A model generated the notes under the pieces. It saw nothing but the letters and a program-made list of their open reading frames with translations. It was not told the origin of the DNA and did not search any database. DNA of 8,833 bases. Origin: Cytophagales bacterium. Lineage in GTDB: Bacteria > Bacteroidota > Bacteroidia > Cytophagales > UBA9547. Both the position numbers and the translations under genes were made by a program. The stretch is taken from contig DMUD01000295.1 in assembly GCA_003476475.1 (NCBI GenBank), positions 1 through 8,833 of the forward strand, written 5' to 3'. The first letter of the stretch is position 1. Every line of letters starts with the position of its first letter. Positions 1 to 5,903 of the stretch are shown one piece after another.

Positions 1-191
1 TTGCTTATATCTGCCAAATCGGGTCTTGTAATACCCCAAGCCCTATTAAATGGTACTTGTACCAATTCGCCAGTATTGTTTTCGAGAACGTAAAGTGTGA
101 AAGGTTTTTCTGAATCTACTTCGGTTGTTATTTTTTTACAACCTACAAAAAGTAGCATGAAAAAAACCGGTATTAGTAAAGTTTTTTTCAT
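1..191 (-). CDS. Putative lipoprotein, N-terminal part (cut by the window edge)
   Basis: This reading frame starts with ATG at 191-189 and stays open for 63 codons to the left edge, so only the N-terminus is seen. Residues 1-17 form a lipoprotein signal peptide: Lys2-Lys3, a hydrophobic core, then LFVGC with Cys18 as the probable lipidated residue. Phe at -3 is less usual than Leu, but Val-Gly-Cys fits a lipobox. The mature part begins CKKITTEVDS and shows no domain I recognise. It has no clear acidic surface-export signal after the Cys, so inner- or outer-membrane placement is open. Its ATG overlaps the TGA of the upstream FGE-like gene (ATGA at 191-188), which suggests translational coupling and a shared function or complex. 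It is too short for the ORF list, but the signal peptide and the overlap make it convincing. Confidence 0.8.
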   Translation of the reverse strand, partial: MKKTLLIPVFFMLLFVGCKKITTEVDSEKPFTLYVLENNTGELVQVPFNRAWGITRPDLADIS

Positions 192-1111
192 TGTTTATTT
201 AGGGGTTCTACTTTCACTTTACATGCACATCTGAAACCAAGCCATTTTTCAGGTTTTGTATACGGTATTGCGTTTCTTATCTGACAATCGGGCAAGTAAT
301 GGGCAAAACTGCCCCCTTTGCTTTTTCCTTTTTCCTTTACCATTTCAGCCACATTGCCTATTAGGTTATAAAAACCATTTTTGTTGGGCGAATTGTAGAA
401 ACATTCCACTGGTTCTTTTTTTGGATTGCCTGATTTAGTCGTTACGTTAAAATGAGACAAAGTGTCGATTCCTATTTTTTGTCCGAATGGATATTCTTCA
501 ATTTTCAATCCGTCTTCGGCTGCTTTTTCCCATAAAAGTTCGTCTGGCAAACTAAATTCGAAAAGTACTTTTTTGTCGGCAAAAGCTTTGTACTTCTTTT
601 CCTTTTTCAGCACATCGTTGAAATGTGTAGTAACCATTTTCGACCTCCAGGCACAATAAGCTAAAGCTTGTTCGTAAGAAATACCTATCACCGGAAAATG
701 TTTCGTGCCATGATATGAGAAATAATTCCACCAATGATGCTTGTGAGATGGTTCATGTACATTTTGGTCATGCGTAAGTGTTTGCAATGGAATGTGTTTT
801 CCGTTTTTGTTCTTATAGTAATTTTTAGTGCTTTTTAATAGTTGCTTCAAGTGGCGCACACCAAAAATATTGGTGTCGGGATAAGCTCTGATAAGGGTGT
901 TGCTTGAAGAATCTTGTGACAAAAAGTGAAGGTATTCCAAATAGTGGGTATTCATCACTTCCGAATCGTCTAAAAATTCACCATTCAACCATATTCCATT
1001 CGGTGGTACTATGGTATTGGAATCCAATATGTCAAACGCATTAAAAGTTCGTTGTGCAACAGAACTGTAGCTTAAAAACAAGGCTGAAAAAAAATATAAA
1101 AATGGCTTCAA
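188..1111 (-). CDS. Secreted SUMF1/FGE-sulfatase-domain protein (GldJ/GldK-like fold)
   Basis: Family marks run in the usual order (numbered from the TTG at 1111, 307 residues): an N-terminal 'DDSEVMNTHYLEYL' block, PVIGISYEQALAYCAWRS (140-157), LPDELLWEKAAEDG (188-201), GFYNLIGNVAEM (246-257), KGGSF (265-269) and LGFRC (291-295). These are typical of the FGE-sulfatase superfamily, which includes true formylglycine-generating enzymes and structural proteins such as GldJ/GldK. True FGEs carry two cysteines five residues apart after GGS; here only the second remains (Cys276), with His at the first. Formylglycine generation is therefore unlikely, and a binding or structural role in the envelope is more plausible. 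I chose TTG 1111 because it gives a clean signal peptide (MKPFLYFFSALFLSYSSVA, cut before Gln) and sits just behind a promoter. An ATG at 1189 would add 26 residues that span that promoter. A His-rich insert (7 His in residues 114-138) is unusual. The stop overlaps the start of the downstream lipoprotein. Confidence 0.8.
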   Translation of the reverse strand: MKPFLYFFSALFLSYSSVAQRTFNAFDILDSNTIVPPNGIWLNGEFLDDSEVMNTHYLEYLHFLSQDSSSNTLIRAYPDTNIFGVRHLKQLLKSTKNYYKNKNGKHIPLQTLTHDQNVHEPSHKHHWWNYFSYHGTKHFPVIGISYEQALAYCAWRSKMVTTHFNDVLKKEKKYKAFADKKVLFEFSLPDELLWEKAAEDGLKIEEYPFGQKIGIDTLSHFNVTTKSGNPKKEPVECFYNSPNKNGFYNLIGNVAEMVKEKGKSKGGSFAHYLPDCQIRNAIPYTKPEKWLGFRCACKVKVEPLNKQ

Positions 1112-1128
1112 GATGTTCTTGCAATGCT

Positions 1129-1159
1129 CGAAAATAAGGGTAAAAATTAAGAAATTCAA
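1129..1159 (-). promoter_or_regulatory. Bacteroidota-type promoter for the FGE-like gene
   Basis: Read on the minus strand, TTG (1159-1157), a 20-base spacer and TATTTTCG (1136-1129) match the -33 TTG / -7 TAnnTTTG pattern with one mismatch in the -7 box. Transcription would begin a few bases further on, leaving a leader of about 12 bases before the TTG at 1111. The site lies inside the longer reading frame from 1189, so it argues for the shorter protein. It is a pattern match only. Confidence 0.45.
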
Positions 1160-1224
1160 AACCGTATAGAAACAATATAGGTTTATCATGTAATATTGAG
1201 ACAGTTATTAATCACAAAACTGTA

Positions 1225-1614
1225 ATGATGGGGTTTATTAAAGAGTTTAAAGACTTTGCAGTAAAAGGCAATGTGGTCGATTTGGCCATTGGGGTTATCG
1301 TAGGAGGCGCATTTGGCAAGATTGTCAATTCGCTCATAGAAGATGTGATTACTCCTTTGTTGTTAAAACCTGCTTTGGAAAAAGCACACCTTTCTAAATT
1401 GGAAGAACTCACTATGATGGGAACGGTCAGATATGGAAGTTTTCTTTCTTCCGTTATCAATTTTGTGATTGTGGCTTTTATCTTATTCTTGATTATAAAG
1501 GCTATAAACAAGATGAATGCGATAGCTGAGGAAGAAAAAAATGAGCCTGTTGCACCCGAACCAAGTAACCAAGAAAAGTTATTAATGGAAATAAGGGATG
1601 CTTTGAGGAAATAA
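1225..1614 (+). CDS. mscL: Large-conductance mechanosensitive channel MscL
   Basis: MscL is an inner-membrane homopentamer that opens under membrane tension and releases solutes during sudden osmotic downshock. The 129-residue product follows the family closely: N-terminal amphipathic helix (GFIKEFKDFAVKGNVVDL), TM1 with the pore-lining GVIVGGAFGKIV segment (Leu20, Gly23 and Val24 match E. coli Leu19, Gly22 and Val23 at the gate), a short periplasmic loop, TM2 (about residues 74-93, FVIVAFILFLIIKAINKM), a charged linker, and the C-terminal bundle helix (EKLLMEIRDALRK). E. coli MscL has 136 residues; the loop is slightly shorter here. Two adjacent ATGs (1225 and 1228) are possible starts, and the second gives the spacing of E. 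coli MscL. The gene is divergent from the FGE-like gene and appears monocistronic, ending at a strong terminator. I could not find a convincing promoter in the short upstream gap. Confidence 0.97.
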   Translation: MMGFIKEFKDFAVKGNVVDLAIGVIVGGAFGKIVNSLIEDVITPLLLKPALEKAHLSKLEELTMMGTVRYGSFLSSVINFVIVAFILFLIIKAINKMNAIAEEEKNEPVAPEPSNQEKLLMEIRDALRK

Positions 1615-1615
1615 G

Positions 1616-1655
1616 TCTATAAAAAAAGCCCACCAATTTGGGCTTTTTTTATAGA
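1616..1655. terminator. Bidirectional intrinsic terminator between mscL and sucD
   Basis: A perfect 17-bp inverted repeat, TCTATAAAAAAAGCCCA at 1616-1632 and its complement at 1639-1655, encloses a 6-base loop. Each strand reads as A-tract, GC-containing stem, T-tract, so the same hairpin can end transcription of mscL (stop at 1614) and of the converging sucD (stop at 1669). The GC core is only GCCC/GGGC; the A/T arms supply the U-tract on both strands. Confidence 0.9.
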
Positions 1656-1668
1656 TATAGTATTTTGA

Positions 1669-2556
1669 TTAGGCTACAGGCACGTTTAACGCTTTTGCCA
1701 CTGTTTCGCCGATGTTGGCAGGAGAGTCTACCACAAAAAGGCCACACTCGCGCATTACTTTCATTTTGGCGGCAGCAGTATCGTCAGCACCGCCTATGAT
1801 AGCACCAGCGTGTCCCATTCTGCGGCCTGGAGGAGCAGTTTGGCCAGCAATAAAACCAACAACGGGTTTTTTGTTGCCGTTTTCTTTTATCCAACGTGCA
1901 GCATCTGTTTCATAAGTACCCCCAATTTCGCCAATCATCACAATCGCATCAGTTTCTGGGTCGTTCATCAACATTTCTACAGCTTCTTTGGTAGAAGTGC
2001 CAATGATAGGGTCGCCACCAATACCAATGGCTGTGGAAATTCCCAAGCCCGCTTTTACTATTTGGTCGGCCGCCTCGTAGGTTAGTGTGCCTGATTTAGA
2101 CACAATCCCTATTTTTCCTTTTTTGAAAACAAAACCTGGCATAATGCCCACTTTTGCTTCTTCAGGAGTGATAACACCAGGACAATTTGGCCCAATGAGC
2201 GTTACGCCTTCCTTGCTTCTTACATATTTTTTGGCATATATCATGTCCTTCACAGGTATGCCTTCTGTGATGCAAATAATGACTTTGATACCTGCATCGG
2301 CCGCCTCCATGATGGCATCGGCTGCAAAAGCGGCAGGTACGAAGATAATCGAAACATTTGCTCCTGCTTGTTTCACAGCATCAGCAACGGTATTGAATAC
2401 AGGCAATTCGAAGTGAGTGGTGCCGCCTTTTCCTGGTGTTACACCGCCTACTAGGTTGGTTCCGTACTCTATCATCTGACTGGCATGAAAACTGCCTTCC
2501 GTGCCTGTAAATCCTTGCACTATTACTCTAGAATCTTTGTTTACCAATACACTCAT
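1669..2556 (-). CDS. sucD: Succinyl-CoA ligase (ADP/GDP-forming) subunit alpha
   Basis: With SucC this enzyme interconverts succinyl-CoA and succinate plus CoA with substrate-level formation of ATP or GTP in the TCA cycle (EC 6.2.1.5/6.2.1.4). The 295-residue product is close to E. coli SucD (289). The N-terminal CoA-binding Rossmann domain shows VIVQGFTGTEGSFH (11-24) and GGVTPGKGG (37-45). Further on are the conserved TLIGPNCPG (119-127) and GIVSKSGTLTYE (150-161), then the ligase domain with GEIGG (209-213). The phosphohistidine motif GRRMGHAGAIIGG carries His249, equivalent to E. coli His246. The ATG at 2556 is chosen because the frame's upstream TTG (2583) lies inside the -7 promoter element, and MSVLVNKDSR is the usual N-terminus. 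sucC is not next to it; the gene appears to stand alone between an aminotransferase and mscL. Nucleotide choice is set by the beta subunit and cannot be read here. Confidence 0.98.
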   Translation of the reverse strand: MSVLVNKDSRVIVQGFTGTEGSFHASQMIEYGTNLVGGVTPGKGGTTHFELPVFNTVADAVKQAGANVSIIFVPAAFAADAIMEAADAGIKVIICITEGIPVKDMIYAKKYVRSKEGVTLIGPNCPGVITPEEAKVGIMPGFVFKKGKIGIVSKSGTLTYEAADQIVKAGLGISTAIGIGGDPIIGTSTKEAVEMLMNDPETDAIVMIGEIGGTYETDAARWIKENGNKKPVVGFIAGQTAPPGRRMGHAGAIIGGADDTAAAKMKVMRECGLFVVDSPANIGETVAKALNVPVA

Positions 2557-2580
2557 TATGCTGAAGTTTTTTAATAACCA

Positions 2581-2610
2581 CAAAAATAGGGGAATATTCT
2601 ACCTTGACAA
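2581..2610 (-). promoter_or_regulatory. sucD: Bacteroidota-type promoter for sucD
   Basis: On the minus strand, TTG at 2610-2608, a 19-base spacer and TATTTTTG at 2588-2581 give a perfect TAnnTTTG -7 box at normal spacing. The predicted start of transcription leaves a leader of about 18-21 bases before the ATG at 2556, with no Shine-Dalgarno sequence, as is usual in this phylum. This is the best promoter match in the window. Confidence 0.65.
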
Positions 2611-2622
2611 ACATGTGTTTGT
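2607..2622. promoter_or_regulatory. Perfect inverted repeat over the sucD -33 element (possible operator)
   Basis: ACAAACA (2607-2613) and TGTTTGT (2616-2622) form a perfect 7-2-7 inverted repeat, ACAAACATGTGTTTGT. It overlaps the TTG of the -33 element of the sucD promoter, where a dimeric regulator could block or assist RNA polymerase. The symmetry is visible directly; that a protein binds there is inference, and no second copy was noticed in the window. Confidence 0.35.
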
Positions 2623-2778
2623 TAACTAGAACTCGGGGTAATGAATTGCGCAAAAAATGGGCTTAATGCTGTAGGTTCCCAACACGATTTAAAAATAGAT
2701 TATAATGTCAAGATATTGGCAGTGAGCGATTTCTACGAAATACATCATTTTCAATAGCTTTTGTAAATCAAAATATAA

Positions 2779-3855
2779 TTATAATTTACACAATTTTTCA
2801 ATCAACATTTCGACTTGCGCCACCGAAATAGAGGGGAAATTGGCTATTCGTACTTGTTTTTCTTTCAGATTTCCGTAGCCTGACCCAAGCACAATGTTTT
2901 CTTTTTTCAACGCTTCAATAATGTCGGCTGCTGGTTTGTGTGTGTTAGCGACCACTACAGTTTCAGACCTGTGCATCTTGTTTTTCACAAAAGGCTCCAA
3001 CAAATTCGATTTCTCGCAGAAATTGTATAGCAGTTCGGCCTTCGTTTTTGTTTCTTTCCTAATGTTTTCTACTCCTTTTTTCAGCATATCCTCTGCTATT
3101 TTGCCCAAAAGGTATATGTACAGCACGTTGGGAGTGGCAGGAGTTTCGTGCTTTTTCCCATTTTCTGCCAATGTCAAAAGGTTGTGGTAGGGCATTTTTA
3201 GCAGTCCTTTCGACTTCAACTCATTTGCTTTGGCAAGCGTTTTTTCGTTGGCAATCCACACGCCAAGTCCAGCGGGCATTCCAAAAGCCTTTTGCACCGA
3301 AAAAAACACAGAATCCACTTTTGTCCAGTTGAAATGGGGGTGAGGCATAGAAGAAACAGCATCTACAAAAATCAATTTGCTCGAGTACTTGTCTTTCAGG
3401 GCATGGATGTCGTGGGCTGGCATTTGTACGCCCGAACTGGTCTCGTTTTGTGTGCAACAAATGACTTCGGCTTCCTCTGGAATTTCTATTTTATCAATAT
3501 CGAAGCCAAAGCCCATTTCGGCTTCAACTTTAAAGGGAGAAAGACCCAATTCTTTGGCGAACTCGTAATATTTTTTTGAAAAAGAGCCATTTACAAAATG
3601 AAATGATTTTTCCTCAACACAACTGGCAAGTGATTTTTCCCAAATTTCGGTGGCAGAACTGGTGAAATAAATTCCGAAATCGTGGGGAAGGGAAAGTAAC
3701 TGGCGAAGGTTTTCAGTTGTTTGGGTAAATAGTTTTTGAAATTGTTTGCCTCGATGAGAAATTGAGCCCAAGTCCGAGTGGAGCGCTTCGACTAAATGTT
3801 TTTCGACAGTAGGGTATAGCTGTGCAGGGCCTGGTGTAAAGAATAGTTTTCCCAA
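2779..3855 (-). CDS. Class-V PLP-dependent aminotransferase, phosphoserine aminotransferase-like
   Basis: The 358-residue product has the fold-type-I class-V layout: TPGPAQLYP near the N-terminus, SISHRGKQF (31-39), QNETSSGV (136-143), Asp165 in FVDAVSS (pairs with the pyridine nitrogen), catalytic Lys189 in FSVQKAFGMPAG, and HETPATPNVLYIY (236-248). SHRGKxF followed by 'LRQLLSLPHDFGIYF' closely resembles SerC, in which this His-Arg pair (His34-Arg35 here) binds substrate phosphate, and length matches SerC (about 360). However, the second His-Arg pair near the SerC C-terminus is not evident; Arg336 in QVRIANFPS may match another phosphate-binding Arg. Serine biosynthesis (3-phosphohydroxypyruvate to phosphoserine) is therefore the leading proposal, but an alanine-glyoxylate-type aminotransferase is possible. 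Start: TTG at 3855 is the only sensible choice; an in-frame TAA lies five codons upstream and the next Met is residue 114. It has its own promoter and is probably monocistronic; no clear terminator follows. Confidence 0.9.
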   Translation of the reverse strand: MGKLFFTPGPAQLYPTVEKHLVEALHSDLGSISHRGKQFQKLFTQTTENLRQLLSLPHDFGIYFTSSATEIWEKSLASCVEEKSFHFVNGSFSKKYYEFAKELGLSPFKVEAEMGFGFDIDKIEIPEEAEVICCTQNETSSGVQMPAHDIHALKDKYSSKLIFVDAVSSMPHPHFNWTKVDSVFFSVQKAFGMPAGLGVWIANEKTLAKANELKSKGLLKMPYHNLLTLAENGKKHETPATPNVLYIYLLGKIAEDMLKKGVENIRKETKTKAELLYNFCEKSNLLEPFVKNKMHRSETVVVANTHKPAADIIEALKKENIVLGSGYGNLKEKQVRIANFPSISVAQVEMLIEKLCKL

Positions 3856-3875
3856 AAGAGAATAATTTTAAGTCG

Positions 3876-3906
3876 CAAATTAACTTCCTTTCTGTGTTAA
3901 CTCCAA
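3876..3906 (-). promoter_or_regulatory. Bacteroidota-type promoter for the aminotransferase
   Basis: On the minus strand, TTG at 3906-3904, a 20-base spacer and TTAATTTG at 3883-3876 match the -33/-7 pattern with one mismatch in the -7 box. It would give a leader of about 15 bases to the TTG start at 3855, which supports that start codon. Confidence 0.5.
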
Positions 3907-4212
3907 GAAAGAAAATAAGCTGAAAATGGCTAGTTTTGGACTGTTTTATACTTTCATCGAAAAGGGTTTGAAAATAATGTAAAAATATTTGATGAGTTGG
4001 TTTCGCTAGTAAATGAACGGGCTTTCTTGTTTGGAATTATGGAAGGGTGCAAAGAAAATACTCTAAGGAATGGTAGCTGTAAATCGGTAACTATTTAACC
4101 ACTTGAAAAATTATGGTTCATGTGAAATAAAATCTAATATATAAAACAGTTTGGATTTTATTCTGTAATGTGATTGGCTTTTGCATTTCGAGACATTTGC
4201 CTAGAATTTTCG
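3907..4212. other. AT-rich intergenic stretch, no gene seen
   Basis: About 300 bases separate the divergent aminotransferase and tatA promoters. On the plus strand only very short open frames occur (3926-3982, 18 codons; 4013-4066, 17 codons), and neither resembles a known peptide. A 9-bp AT-rich inverted repeat (4126-4134 with 4154-4162, 19-base loop) is present but too weak to call. I see no tRNA, riboswitch or repeat array. The stretch is longer than needed for two promoters, so regulatory sites or a small RNA cannot be excluded. Confidence 0.5.
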
Positions 4213-4220
4213 TAGCTTTG
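4213..4220 (+). promoter_or_regulatory. Candidate -7 element of the tatA-gatA-mltD promoter
   Basis: TAGCTTTG is a perfect TAnnTTTG match, 18 bases before the tatA ATG at 4239, the same distance range as for the other genes here. A good TTG -33 element at 19-21 bases is missing (the nearest is TTC at 4187-4189, 23 bases upstream), so the call is tentative. If right, it excludes the longer tatA frame from 4170. Confidence 0.4.
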
Positions 4221-4238
4221 CATGCAAACATTCTACCT

Positions 4239-4442
4239 ATGTTGTTATCACACATTTTATTATTCCTTGGCGGTTTGGGCATGCCCGAAATGATTCTCAT
4301 TTTACTCATTGTCATTTTATTGTTTGGTGCAAAAAAAATACCCGAGCTAGCGCGTGGTTTGGGCCGTGGAATCCGAGAGTTCAAGGATGCTTCTAAAGAA
4401 ATTAAATCGGAGATAGACAAAGGTTTGGAAGATAAGAAATAA
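4239..4442 (+). CDS. tatA: Sec-independent protein translocase subunit TatA/TatE
   Basis: TatA oligomerises in the inner membrane and forms the passage for folded proteins carrying twin-arginine signals, together with TatC. The 67-residue product shows the hallmark layout: hydrophobic N-terminus (LLSHILLFLGGLG), polar Glu17 at the position where TatA proteins carry a polar residue, membrane helix about 18-29, the Phe29-Gly30 hinge, then the amphipathic helix AKKIPELARGLGRGIREFKDA (31-51) and a charged tail. The LFLGGLG...E start is common in Bacteroidota TatA proteins. ATG 4239 is preferred to 4170 because the extra 23 residues do not resemble TatA and would cover the promoter. TatA and TatE cannot be separated by sequence this short; a TatB role is less likely given the LFGAKKIPELARGLG motif. 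tatC is not in the window. gatA follows after 13 bases. Confidence 0.93.
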   Translation: MLLSHILLFLGGLGMPEMILILLIVILLFGAKKIPELARGLGRGIREFKDASKEIKSEIDKGLEDKK

Positions 4443-4455
4443 ACTCTTTTTTATT

Positions 4456-5877
4456 TTGAAAAGATATCATTCGCTTGCAGATATACGCAAAGAGTTGGAT
4501 GCTGGCCAGCTCACATGTGAAAAACTTGTCCTGCATTATCTTCACAACATTGAATCCAAAAAACACCTGAATGTTTTTTTGGAAGTATATGCCGATGAAG
4601 CTTTACAAATGGCCAAGTCGATAGACCAGAAACTTAAGTCAGGCACAGCTGGTAGATTAGCAGGTATGGTTATAGGGTTAAAAGACGTGATAAGCTATCG
4701 TGGTCATGGTCTGCAAGCTTCGAGCAAAATTCTAAATGGTTTTCAGGCACAATTTAACGCTACCGCCGTGGAAAGATTGCTGAAGGAAGATGCTATCATT
4801 ATTGGGCGTCAAAATTGCGACGAATTTGCAATGGGTTCCTCCAACGAAAATTCTGCTTTTGGCCCAACGTTGAATGACGCAGACAATACCCGTGTGCCAG
4901 GCGGTTCTTCGGGCGCTTCGGCAGTGGCTGTGCAAGCCGATTTGTGTTTGGCCTCCCTCGGTTCAGATACGGGAGGTTCGGTTCGCCAACCCGCTTCGTT
5001 TTGTGGCGTGGTAGGCTTGAAACCAACCTATTCTAGAATATCTCGCTGGGGATTGATAGCCTATGCTTCTTCTTTCGATTCGATAGGGATATTTTCTCGC
5101 TCGGTGCAAGACACAGCCTTGTTATTAGAAATAGTAGCGGGCGCCGATGAGTACGACAGCACTGTTTCTTTCAAAGAAACAGAGAAGTATAGCCAAGGCC
5201 TTGCGCTTCCTAAAAAAATGAAAATTGGCTACCTTAAAGAGGGTTTTAGCGATGGGGTAAATGCCGAAGTGAAGGCACATACGTTACAAGCTATTGAAAA
5301 ATTGAAAGCGGCAGGACATGATTTGGTGGAGGTGGAATTTCCTTTTCTAGACTACATTTTGCCTACTTACTATATATTGACAACAGCTGAAGCTAGTTCT
5401 AACCTTTCGCGCTACGATGGGGTGCGCTATGGTCACCGAACAAAAGAGCAAACCGACCTGCTTGGCATGTACAAAAAAACCCGTGCCGAAGGTTTTGGCG
5501 AAGAGGTGAAGAGACGTATCATGTTGGGAACTTTTGTCTTGAGTGCTAGTTATTACGATGCCTATTACACTAAGGCCCAAAAAGTTAGGCGCATTATTAA
5601 AGAGAAAACAGACGCGCTTTTAGAAACGTATGATTTCATTTTGATGCCTACGGCACCTACCACAGCTTTCAAACTGAATGAGTTTGCAGAAGATTCGCTT
5701 GCCATGTATTTGGCCGATGTTTTCACCGTCCAAGCCAATATTGCAGGAATACCTGCCATTTCTATACCAAATGGCGAAGACAGCAAAGGCTTGCCAATTG
5801 GTTTACAGATAATTACTGGGGCTTTTCAAGAAAATAAATTGCTCTCGTTTTCGAACTACTTGATGGGATTGAACTAG
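4456..5877 (+). CDS. gatA: Asp-tRNA(Asn)/Glu-tRNA(Gln) amidotransferase subunit A
   Basis: GatA is the glutaminase subunit of GatCAB, which converts misacylated Glu-tRNA(Gln) (and Asp-tRNA(Asn)) to the correct amide in organisms lacking the matching synthetase. The 473-residue product has the amidase-signature core: catalytic Lys76 in GLKD, cis-Ser151 in VPGGSSGAS, and nucleophile Ser175 in GSDTGGSVRQPA. Their spacing is the same as in S. aureus GatA (Lys79/Ser154/Ser178). GVVGLKPTYSRISRWGL and the C-terminal ANIAGIPAISIPNG / LPIGLQI blocks are also typical. The start is TTG at 4456: it reads MKRYHSLADIRKEL, the usual N-terminus, and no ATG is near (next Met is residue 52). gatB and gatC are not adjacent. 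The gene lies 13 bases after tatA and 26 before mltD, so it is probably cotranscribed with two envelope genes; no functional link is evident. Confidence 0.97.
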   Translation: MKRYHSLADIRKELDAGQLTCEKLVLHYLHNIESKKHLNVFLEVYADEALQMAKSIDQKLKSGTAGRLAGMVIGLKDVISYRGHGLQASSKILNGFQAQFNATAVERLLKEDAIIIGRQNCDEFAMGSSNENSAFGPTLNDADNTRVPGGSSGASAVAVQADLCLASLGSDTGGSVRQPASFCGVVGLKPTYSRISRWGLIAYASSFDSIGIFSRSVQDTALLLEIVAGADEYDSTVSFKETEKYSQGLALPKKMKIGYLKEGFSDGVNAEVKAHTLQAIEKLKAAGHDLVEVEFPFLDYILPTYYILTTAEASSNLSRYDGVRYGHRTKEQTDLLGMYKKTRAEGFGEEVKRRIMLGTFVLSASYYDAYYTKAQKVRRIIKEKTDALLETYDFILMPTAPTTAFKLNEFAEDSLAMYLADVFTVQANIAGIPAISIPNGEDSKGLPIGLQIITGAFQENKLLSFSNYLMGLN

Positions 5878-5903
5878 TCGGTCTCTTAATAAGTTAGTTT
5901 ATC

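Noticed and set aside
1178..1198. Candidate mscL -7 boxes TAGGTTTA (1178-1185) and TAATATTG (1191-1198).
   Set aside because: Each has a mismatch and neither has a TTG at 19-21 bases upstream; left uncalled.
2557..2583. Longer SucD N-terminus from TTG 2583.
   Set aside because: The extra nine residues are not SucD-like and the codon lies inside the perfect -7 element of the sucD promoter.
2762..2790. TGTAAAT / ATTTACA repeat at the end of the aminotransferase gene as a terminator.
   Set aside because: Only 7 bp of mostly A-T pairs with a 15-base loop and no U-tract after the stem; not enough for an intrinsic terminator.
3926..4066. Two short plus-strand open frames (3926-3982 and 4013-4066, 18 and 17 codons) between the aminotransferase and tatA.
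   Set aside because: Too short, no recognisable sequence, no promoter match at proper spacing; expected by chance in AT-rich DNA.
4126..4162. AT-rich inverted repeat AATAAAATC / GATTTTATT with a 19-base loop.
   Set aside because: Weak pairing, long loop, no T-tract and no gene ending next to it.
4170..4238. Longer TatA N-terminus from ATG 4170.
   Set aside because: The added 23 residues are unlike TatA and cover the candidate -7 element; ATG 4239 gives the family-standard N-terminus.
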